From Desulfobacteraceae bacterium (GTDB lineage: Bacteria > Desulfobacterota > Desulfobacteria > Desulfobacterales > SURF-15), in NCBI GenBank assembly GCA_003599475.1, contig QZKK01000073.1, positions 1 through 19,644 of the forward strand: a stretch of 19,644 bases of DNA, read 5' to 3'. Each line of letters starts with the position of its first letter. The first letter of the stretch is position 1. This document shows, piece by piece, positions 14,318 through 19,644 of the stretch. The notes beneath the pieces are model-generated. The model was not told where the DNA came from. It saw nothing but the letters and a program-made list of their open reading frames with translations, and ran no database searches. The position numbers and the translations under genes were made by a program.

Positions 14318-14388
14318 CGTCGCTCCGGCGAAAGCCGGAGTCCAGTAATTTCAGCCACTTTCGGACTCCGGCTTTCACCGGAGCGACG
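14318..14388. repeat. REP-like double palindrome
   Basis: Left arm 14318-14343 and right arm 14363-14388 are 26 bases each and reverse-complementary except for one base (GGCGAAAGCC against GGCTTTCACC). Each arm is itself a hairpin: CTCCGGC-GAAA-GCCGGAG on the left, and CTCCGGC-TTTC-ACCGGAG on the right with one mismatched closing pair. This resembles the CCGGCGAAAGCCGG extragenic palindromes spread by REP-associated transposases. Between dppF and dppD such a stem can stabilise the upstream mRNA end or reduce transcription into dppD. Confidence 0.85.
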
Positions 14389-14434
14389 TTCTCTCCCTCT
14401 TTCCCTCTGCTCTCTGCCCCATGCCCTTTGCGTT

Positions 14435-15424
14435 CTACCCCCCGTACAGGTGGCAGCTCACGAAATGCCTGTGGGAGACTTCGAGCCGCCGGGGCTCCTC
14501 CTTCGAGCAGACCGGCATGACCTGCGGGCAGCGGGTGTGAAAGCGGCAGCCGGAAGGAGGGTTGATGGGGCTGGGAACGTCGCCTTTGAGCAGCCGGCGC
14601 CCAAGCCGGCGCTGCCGGCCGCCGGAGGCTGCCTTCGGCACCGCATCGAGCAGTGCTACCGTATACGGGTGCTTCGGATTGAGGTAAATCTCCCTGTCCG
14701 AAGCTGCTTCCACCAGCTTTCCCAGGTACATGACCGCGATTCGATCCGACACATGCTCGACGACACTCAGATCGTGTGCGATCAGAATGTAGGAGAGCGA
14801 AAACTTCTCCTTCAACGAATCCAGCAGGTTGATCACCTGCGCCTGGATGGAGACATCCAGAGCGGATACCGGTTCGTCTGCGACGATCAGCTTGGGGGCC
14901 ATGGCAAGCGCCCGTGCGATGCCGATCCGCTGGCGCTGCCCGCCGGAAAATTCGTGCGGATACCGTGCCATATGGTCGGCCTGCAGCCCCACACTCTCCA
15001 GCAGCTCCACCAGTCGAGACTCATACTGTTCGGGGGGAACCAGGTGGTGCACCCGCAAGGCCTCTCCGACGATCGATTTGACCCGCATCCTCGGATTCAA
15101 CGAGGAGTACGGGTCCTGAAAGATCATCTGCATGTCCGAGCGCAGTTTGATGAGCTCCGAGCTTTTGAGCCGCGTGACATCGACCCCTTGAAACTCGATG
15201 GTCCCGCTGGTGGCTTCATAGAGGCGGATCAGGCATCGACCGACGGTGGTCTTCCCGCACCCCGATTCCCCTACAAGCCCCAGGGTCTCTCCGGGCCGGA
15301 TCCAGAAGCTGACCCCGTCGACCGCGTACACATGCCCGACGGTCTTTCCCAGAATCCCCTTTACGATCGGAAAATGCTTTTTCAGGTCGGAAACTCTGAG
15401 GAGTACTTTGGTTTCTTGAGGCAT
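14435..15424 (-). CDS. dppF: Peptide ABC transporter ATP-binding protein DppF-like
   Basis: A 329-residue ATPase starting [19 protein letters not shown]. The [11 protein letters not shown] and [10 protein letters not shown] opening is typical of the F partner. Walker A is GESGCGKTT, the Q-loop region [12 protein letters not shown], the signature [15 protein letters not shown], Walker B LIVADEP and the H-loop IAHD. The C-terminal extension ends [14 protein letters not shown], the usual Cys-rich oligopeptide-transporter tail. It pairs with DppD to energise import. The start lies two bases after the dppC stop (TGA-TC-ATG), so it is probably translated by coupling; the ribosome binding site is weak. 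The same frame stays open far upstream, but that part is only the dppC gene read in another frame. A 213-base gap with a REP-like palindrome follows. Confidence 0.93.
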   Translation of the reverse strand: MPQETKVLLRVSDLKKHFPIVKGILGKTVGHVYAVDGVSFWIRPGETLGLVGESGCGKTTVGRCLIRLYEATSGTIEFQGVDVTRLKSSELIKLRSDMQMIFQDPYSSLNPRMRVKSIVGEALRVHHLVPPEQYESRLVELLESVGLQADHMARYPHEFSGGQRQRIGIARALAMAPKLIVADEPVSALDVSIQAQVINLLDSLKEKFSLSYILIAHDLSVVEHVSDRIAVMYLGKLVEAASDREIYLNPKHPYTVALLDAVPKAASGGRQRRLGRRLLKGDVPSPINPPSGCRFHTRCPQVMPVCSKEEPRRLEVSHRHFVSCHLYGG

Positions 15425-15426
15425 GA

Positions 15427-16350
15427 TCAACTTTTTCTCAGGTGAGGATCCATGACGTCCCGGAGGGCGTCGCCCAAAAGATTGATGCCCAGCGCGCTGA
15501 TGAAAATCGCCATCCCCGGAAACGCCGCCAGCCACCACTGCATCAGCATGTAGTCGCGGCCCTCGGCCAGCATCGCCCCCCAGCTCGGAGTGGGGGGGCG
15601 TATCCCCAGCCCGAGAAAACTCAAAAGAGACTCGCGGATGATCGCCCGGGCCACTTCCACGGTCGCCAGTACGATGATGCTCGGCATCAGGTTCGGCAGC
15701 ACGTGACGAAGCAGGATCCGTCTGGCTGAAAACGCAAGCGAGGTGGCGGCCAGCACGTATTCTTGTTCGCGCTGCTTCATGGTCTCGATGCGGGTCACCC
15801 GGGTAAAGACCGTCCATCCGGTCACCCCGAGGGCGATGATGATGTTCTGAAGACTCGGCCCCAGCACGGCGACCAGACTCATGGCAAGCAGGATGAAGGG
15901 AAACCCCATCATGCAGTTGACCATAAACGAGATCACCGAATCGACCTTTCCCCCGTAGTATCCGGCCATGAGCCCGAGCGCCACCCCGATGATCACCTGA
16001 AGGATGACTGCGGAAACCCCCACGGTCAGAGAAATGCGGGAGCCGTAGAGGATGCGGGTTAAAAGATCCCGGCCCAGATGATCGGTCCCCAGCAGGTGGG
16101 CGGTTTGGCCTCCAGCCATCCATGCCGGGGGCTTCAGGCGCATCATGATGTTCTGTTTGTAGGGTTCGTGCGGGGCGAAGGCGGAGCAGAAGAAGGCGGT
16201 AAAAACGAGGCAGAGCAGAAACAGGGCGCCGACCGTTCCGAGCCTGAGATGCCACATCTTGCGCAGGGTCAGCTTCAGCCTGGAAGGCCTGGCTTCTATC
16301 GCCGCTCCTGTCGGTTGAATCCGCTGAACCGCTTCCTCTCTCGTGCTCAT
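15427..16350 (-). CDS. dppC: Peptide ABC transporter permease DppC-like
   Basis: A 307-residue inner-membrane permease. A cytoplasmic N-terminus ([10 protein letters not shown]) is followed by a first membrane helix ([17 protein letters not shown]), then a periplasmic loop with [21 protein letters not shown], the standard DppC/OppC phrase, and further helices. The ATPase-contact loop is [20 protein letters not shown] followed by VLPN. In the usual EAA loop a Gly stands where this protein has Ala (SLAFS instead of the common SLGAS), an unusual substitution. The end ([20 protein letters not shown], then RDVMDP) is normal. CAGGAGAGGGG precedes the ATG, which lies 19 bases after the dppB stop. 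It forms the translocation pore with DppB. Confidence 0.93.
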   Translation of the reverse strand: MSTREEAVQRIQPTGAAIEARPSRLKLTLRKMWHLRLGTVGALFLLCLVFTAFFCSAFAPHEPYKQNIMMRLKPPAWMAGGQTAHLLGTDHLGRDLLTRILYGSRISLTVGVSAVILQVIIGVALGLMAGYYGGKVDSVISFMVNCMMGFPFILLAMSLVAVLGPSLQNIIIALGVTGWTVFTRVTRIETMKQREQEYVLAATSLAFSARRILLRHVLPNLMPSIIVLATVEVARAIIRESLLSFLGLGIRPPTPSWGAMLAEGRDYMLMQWWLAAFPGMAIFISALGINLLGDALRDVMDPHLRKS

Positions 16351-16369
16351 CCCCTCTCCTGTTTCGTTT

Positions 16370-17290
16370 TCAATTCAGCCGGATCCGCGGGTTGATCATG
16401 GCGGCCACGATATCGGCCGCCAGGTTTGCAAGCACCACGAACATAGCGAAGATCACCACGATGGCCTGAACCACCGGATAATCGCCCATCCGGATGGAAT
16501 CTACCGCCAGGCGCCCCAGACCGGGCCAGGCAAAGACGGTCTCTGTCACCACGGCCCCACCCAGCAGGGCTCCGAACTGCATCCCGGAGACGGTCACCAC
16601 CGGGATGGCCGCATTTTTGAACGCATGCTTGATCAGCACCTTTTTCTCAGTCAATCCCTTGGCGCGGGCGGTCCGGATATAATCCTGGTTGAGCACCTCC
16701 AGCATTCCGGACCGGACAAGCCTCATGTTGATGGGCAAAATCCACGAGCCCAACGTGATCGCCGGAAGAATCAAATGTAGAAACGTATCGGAGCCGGATA
16801 TCGGGAGCCATCCCAGCCAGACGCCGAAAATGATGATCAGCATGATCCCGAACCAGTAGAGCGGCATGGCCTGACCGACCAGCGCCGTGAAGGTGGCGAT
16901 ATTATCCATCAACGAGTACCGCCGGATGGCGGCGATCACCCCTACAGGAATGGCCACGAAATTGATGACGACCAGAGCGGCCAAAGCCAGCTTCAGGGTC
17001 GCAGGGAGCCTGTCTGAAATCAGCCTCATGGCGGGAACCTTTGCCACGAAAGAATTGCCGAAGTCTCCGTGCAGGACGACTTTTCTCAGGAAGTCCGCGT
17101 ACTGAACGATGACCGGTCTGTCCAGGCCCATCTGTTTCTTGAATTTGGCGATATCCTCCATCTCGGCCTCCGGAGGGAGCAGGAGAAGCGCCGGATCCGT
17201 GTTCAGAAAGAGAAGAAAAAAGGAGATCATCGAAATGACCAGGCAGACCCCGATGGATTCGATGAGCCGTTTGATGATATATGACTTCAA
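16370..17290 (-). CDS. dppB: Peptide ABC transporter permease DppB-like, TTG start
   Basis: A 306-residue inner-membrane permease. It opens MKSYIIKRLIESIGVCLVIS, the conserved first helix of DppB/OppB, then KKQMGLDRPVIVQYADFL and GDFGNSF, a normal periplasmic region, and an intact EAA loop (DYIRTARAKGLTEKKVLIKH). It ends VVLANLAADIVAAMINPRIR. To include the first helix the start must be the TTG at 17288-17290. No in-frame ATG fits; the next Met is inside the helix. There is no ribosome binding site upstream: the sequence before the TTG is a 9-base tandem repeat array that runs to the start codon. The repeat may have replaced the original leader. With DppC it forms the import channel. Confidence 0.9.
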   Translation of the reverse strand: MKSYIIKRLIESIGVCLVISMISFFLLFLNTDPALLLLPPEAEMEDIAKFKKQMGLDRPVIVQYADFLRKVVLHGDFGNSFVAKVPAMRLISDRLPATLKLALAALVVINFVAIPVGVIAAIRRYSLMDNIATFTALVGQAMPLYWFGIMLIIIFGVWLGWLPISGSDTFLHLILPAITLGSWILPINMRLVRSGMLEVLNQDYIRTARAKGLTEKKVLIKHAFKNAAIPVVTVSGMQFGALLGGAVVTETVFAWPGLGRLAVDSIRMGDYPVVQAIVVIFAMFVVLANLAADIVAAMINPRIRLN

Positions 17291-17401
17291 AGTCGTTGAA
17301 ACCGTTAAAATCGTTTAAGTCGTTGAAATCGTTGAAGTCGTTTAAATCGTTAATCGTTCAACGGTTGACGTGCAACGATTTCAACGATCCCACGGATCCG
17401 T
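17291..17401. repeat. 9-base tandem array between SBP2 and dppB
   Basis: The 111-base gap is filled by imperfect units such as GTCGTTGAA, ATCGTTGAA, GTCGTTTAA and ATCGTTAA. It also holds a perfect 15-base inverted repeat: TCGTTGAAATCGTTG at 17320-17334 and its complement at 17373-17387, which could form a stem with a 38-base loop in the mRNA between the two genes. The array reaches the dppB start codon. Confidence 0.9.
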
Positions 17402-18931
17402 CTACTTGAGCCATTTGGCGTATTGAAGCAGCACGTACTCGTAGGGCATCACCTTTACGTCGAGGTCCTTGTGTGCCGCGTTGATCTGGTCCTTGTAAAA
17501 AAGCGGCATCCAGTAGACCTCGTCCACGATTCGCTGCTGGGCCATGCGGTAGAGCTCCAGGCGGCGCTCGGGTTTGGTGCTGACCCTTGCTTCATGCAGC
17601 CAGGCATCGATCTGATCGTCCGGGGCGTAGCATTTGGAGTCGCTCTTGAAAAACCACTGGGGAAGAGCGGCGTCGGCATCGAAGGAAAAGCTGGTTCCCC
17701 AGCCGAAGTTGCCGATACCGGTGATCTTTCCGGTGTTGCGCACCTTCAGAAGCTGGCCGATATTGCCGCGGTAGTCGTGCAGCTTGACCTTGATCCCCAC
17801 CTGCGCCAGCATGTCCATGGCGGCCTGATTGAACAGATTCTGGATCTGGTAGTACTGCCACATGTCGATTTCAAATCCGTTTTCGTACCCGGCTTCCTTC
17901 AGAAGCGCCTTGGCCTTTTCCGGATCGTAGGCCAGGCCTTTGATATTGGGATCGTAGCCGAAGAGGAAGGGGTTGCAGGCGGCGTTTGCCACTTGGCCGT
18001 ATCCGCCGAGCAGGTTCTTGACGATGGCCTCGCGATCGATCGCGTGCCAGATCGCCTGCCGAACCCGCTTGTCCATCACCGGGGTCTTGGAGGCGCGCCC
18101 GAAGCTGTCGAACTGGTAGAAAATGGTCCGTGCGATGGGGCCGGACAAAACTTTCAGATTCTTGTCGGATTTGATCTGTTCGATCTTGTCCGGATCGACG
18201 TCACCGATCAGATCGACACCGCCGCTTCTCAGCTCGGCTACCCGGGTGGAAAGCTCCGGAATGATGCGGAAGATGATCTTTTCGACGTGGCCGACACCCG
18301 GCTCCCAGTAGTCCTTGTTTTTGACGACTTCCAGCCGCGAGCCGCGCTCCCACTTGACGAACTTGTAAGGCCCGGTGCCGACCGGATTCTCATGGAGATA
18401 GGCGAAACCCTTTTCCTTGACGTATGCCGGATCGTAGGGAGTCAGAAAACACATCTGATCCAAAACCATCGGATAGGGTCCGTCCGTGATGATCCGGAAG
18501 GTATACTTGTCCGGGACCTGGATCTCTTTGATCCATTTGAAGTAGCCCTGGGAAGGATTCTTGTATTCCGGATTCATGATGAGATCCATGATGGTAAAGC
18601 GGACCGATTCGGCCGTCATTTCATTGCCGTTGTGAAACTTGACCCCGGGGCGGATCTTGAACTCCCAGGTGACATCGTCGATCTGCTTCCAGCTCTCCGC
18701 CAGGGAGGGTTCGTGCTTGAGCGTCTCGTGATTGCGTCTTACGACGCCGTCTCCGATGATCATCCAGAGGTTGTTGGCAAATACCTGAGTGGAAGAGTAG
18801 CGCTCCATCGAAGCGAATTCGGAGTCGATGGCGTAGGTGATGGAGTCTCTGGCGGCAAAGGCGGGATGCCCCCCCATGCAGACTATAACAAACACGAAAA
18901 CGAACCCGCAAATCAGCTTGCAAGATCTCAT
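17402..18931 (-). CDS. Peptide ABC transporter substrate-binding protein (family 5), SBP2
   Basis: A 509-residue DppA/OppA-type periplasmic receptor with a signal peptide (MRSCKL, then FVFVFVIVCMGGHPAFA, cleavage likely before ARDS). SBP5 features are [58 protein letters not shown] and [29 protein letters not shown] before the ATG is a near-ideal ribosome binding site, fitting a highly expressed receptor as first gene of the transporter operon. It closely parallels SBP1 in domain order and phrases, and the two genes share a 44-base identical DNA stretch, so they arose by duplication. Keeping both suggests two ligands for one transporter. The C-terminus QYAKWLK matches the SBP1 end only loosely. 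The ligand is unknown. Confidence 0.93.
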   Translation of the reverse strand: MRSCKLICGFVFVFVIVCMGGHPAFAARDSITYAIDSEFASMERYSSTQVFANNLWMIIGDGVVRRNHETLKHEPSLAESWKQIDDVTWEFKIRPGVKFHNGNEMTAESVRFTIMDLIMNPEYKNPSQGYFKWIKEIQVPDKYTFRIITDGPYPMVLDQMCFLTPYDPAYVKEKGFAYLHENPVGTGPYKFVKWERGSRLEVVKNKDYWEPGVGHVEKIIFRIIPELSTRVAELRSGGVDLIGDVDPDKIEQIKSDKNLKVLSGPIARTIFYQFDSFGRASKTPVMDKRVRQAIWHAIDREAIVKNLLGGYGQVANAACNPFLFGYDPNIKGLAYDPEKAKALLKEAGYENGFEIDMWQYYQIQNLFNQAAMDMLAQVGIKVKLHDYRGNIGQLLKVRNTGKITGIGNFGWGTSFSFDADAALPQWFFKSDSKCYAPDDQIDAWLHEARVSTKPERRLELYRMAQQRIVDEVYWMPLFYKDQINAAHKDLDVKVMPYEYVLLQYAKWLK

Positions 18932-19005
18932 ATCGCCTCCTTTTCTTTCGGTTAGAGATGGGAGTCTTCGACGAACCCGGTAGGGGCGGAACGTGTCATC
19001 TTCCC

Positions 19006-19035
19006 TCAGTAATCAATTACCGGTACGGTTGTCAA
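19006..19035 (-). promoter_or_regulatory. Weak promoter candidate for the transporter operon
   Basis: TTGACA on the minus strand (19035-19030) is a perfect -35 match and overlaps the MmgE/PrpD stop codon. At a spacing of 18 the -10 position reads TACTGA, a poor match to TATAAT. The 100-base gap and the strong SBP2 ribosome binding site make a promoter here plausible, but the sequence evidence is thin. TACCGGTA at 19018-19025 is an 8-base palindrome in the spacer. Confidence 0.25.
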
Positions 19036-19644
19036 CATCGTTTTTTGCCGGCGAACCGCTCGCCGCGGTCCGATCCGGCCGTGAAGACAAGATGCTGCAT
19101 CAGCCGCCGGATCGAATCCAGCCTTTCGAGATTCTGCAGCATTTCCCTGGCGGCCGCAAAGTCCCCGGGCGAAAGGAAGTTCCTGCAGCAGTCCTCGAAT
19201 TTCTCGGAATAGTCAGACGCTTCAAAGGGGTTGTGGATGGTTCCGCGCGCCCACGTGCTGCTTCCGGTCAGGACACGGCCGTCCTTGAGGGTAATGCACA
19301 CCTCGTGCGGCAGGCGTACCGTCGGGTCCGGACCCTGCGCATCCCTTTCATAGGCGTCCATGGTCACCCTGGACAGCAGCGCGCATACTTCGGGACGGTG
19401 GACCGCCTGCGGGGTGAAGTCGGAAAGCGACAGCCGCCCGTACAGGAGGGCAAGGGCGATGCAGTAATTCATGGAAAAGCGTGCTTCCATCTCCTGGCTC
19501 GGTTCGGTGTACATCAGATTGCGCTTGTTTCCGAACTCGACCCGTGTCCGGACAGTGACCACATCGTCTGCGGTGAAACCGTGCCGCCTGCGCAGATCGA
19601 GCACCACATCCAACACGCGGTGGGCCGAACCGCAGCATGGATAA
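19032..19644 (-). CDS. MmgE/PrpD-family protein, C-terminal part (cut by window edge)
   Basis: About 203 residues of the C-terminal domain of the 2-methylcitrate dehydratase (PrpD) / cis-aconitate decarboxylase family; the N-terminal part lies beyond the window. The visible sequence starts YPCCGSAHRVLD, the conserved helix entry of the small domain, followed by GFTADDVVTVRTRVEFGNK, then QEMEARFSMNYCIALALLYG, the family substrate-channel region, and EVCITLKDGRVLTG. Family members are about 450 residues and dehydrate or decarboxylate hydroxy-acids such as methylcitrate; many members near peptide transporters have unknown substrates. A GTG at 19614-19616 could look like a start but lies inside the conserved domain, so the gene continues upstream. 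It precedes SBP2 by 100 bases in the same direction and may share a transcript with it. Confidence 0.88.
   Translation of the reverse strand, partial: YPCCGSAHRVLDVVLDLRRRHGFTADDVVTVRTRVEFGNKRNLMYTEPSQEMEARFSMNYCIALALLYGRLSLSDFTPQAVHRPEVCALLSRVTMDAYERDAQGPDPTVRLPHEVCITLKDGRVLTGSSTWARGTIHNPFEASDYSEKFEDCCRNFLSPGDFAAAREMLQNLERLDSIRRLMQHLVFTAGSDRGERFAGKKRC

Larger units (their letters stand above)
14222..14434. repeat. Gap between dppF and dppD with REP-like element
   Basis: 213 bases without a gene. They contain the REP-like double palindrome (14318-14388), a CT-rich stretch (14389-14425), GATGAACTCGTAAAAAGTC (14291-14309), which resembles a dispersed repeat that often accompanies such palindromes, and AATTCAAGATTCAAAATTC near 14249-14267. 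A 6-bp hairpin, CTCGCC-TTC-GGCGAG, occurs at 14227-14241. Confidence 0.75.

Noticed and set aside
13205..15445. A 746-codon open frame on the plus strand
   Set aside because: It lies wholly antisense to dppD and dppF, whose motifs are complete. High GC removes stops from the opposite strand.
15425..16255. An N-terminal extension of DppF of about 277 residues
   Set aside because: The added part is the dppC gene read in another frame; DppF begins at MPQETKVLL, as expected for the family.
17291..17401. A possible CRISPR array
   Set aside because: Units are 9 bases, contiguous and degenerate, with no spacers and no cas genes in the window.
17423..18955. A 510-codon open frame on the plus strand
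   Set aside because: It is antisense to SBP2, which has a signal peptide, family motifs and a strong ribosome binding site.
1..19644. tRNA, rRNA or riboswitch
   Set aside because: I found no cloverleaf-like sequence with a TTCRANNC-type arm and no recognisable aptamer core in the gaps. A covariance search was not possible.

Overview
The window looks like part of a moderately GC-rich chromosome, most plausibly a Desulfobacterota-type (deltaproteobacterial) or similar environmental Gram-negative. That placement is an inference from gene content and from the kind of intergenic repeats; no rRNA or marker gene is present to confirm it. Every gene I can support as intact is on the minus strand, so transcription runs from high to low coordinates.

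Right part (19644 to 11661), in transcription order: the C-terminal part of an MmgE/PrpD-family protein cut by the window edge, then a complete Dpp/Opp-type peptide ABC importer. The importer has a first substrate-binding protein (SBP2), permeases DppB and DppC, ATPases DppF and DppD, and a second, paralogous substrate-binding protein (SBP1). One transporter therefore has two receptors. The two receptor genes share a 44-base identical stretch. A strong minus-strand terminator hairpin lies at 11466-11503, after SBP1.

Middle part (11431 to 1539): five hydrolases and an acetyltransferase. In order these are an Abhydrolase_10-type alpha/beta hydrolase, a class A beta-lactamase-like serine hydrolase, a penicillin-acylase-family Ntn hydrolase, a CocE/NonD (S15) serine hydrolase, an AbgB-like M20 amidohydrolase and a GNAT N-acetyltransferase. 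The penicillin acylase, CocE and M20 genes are tightly packed (12-base gap, then an ATGA overlap). None of the five hydrolases shows a signal peptide, whereas both SBPs do. My reading is a transport-then-hydrolyse module for amide or ester-bonded compounds (peptides, N-acyl amino acids, possibly beta-lactam-like molecules). The substrate cannot be read from the sequence.

Left part (1 to about 1540): a different kind of DNA. Bases 1-720 are visibly AT-richer and carry a small two-gene pair, an 80-residue protein of unknown function overlapping a retropepsin-like aspartyl protease that looks shortened. At about 720 there is a sharp junction. On one side is a 36-codon minus-strand gene tail, and on the other the C-terminal end of an integron-type tyrosine recombinase on the plus strand. 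Then follow about 700 bases of decayed, repeat-rich sequence. This is an old rearrangement or mobile-element scar.

Intergenic gaps carry several dispersed repeat families: a composite CGCAAAG / ACACGAAAT repeat in three gaps in the same orientation, a REP-like double palindrome, a 9-base tandem array that runs into a TTG start codon of dppB, and a heptamer array just upstream of the penicillin acylase gene.
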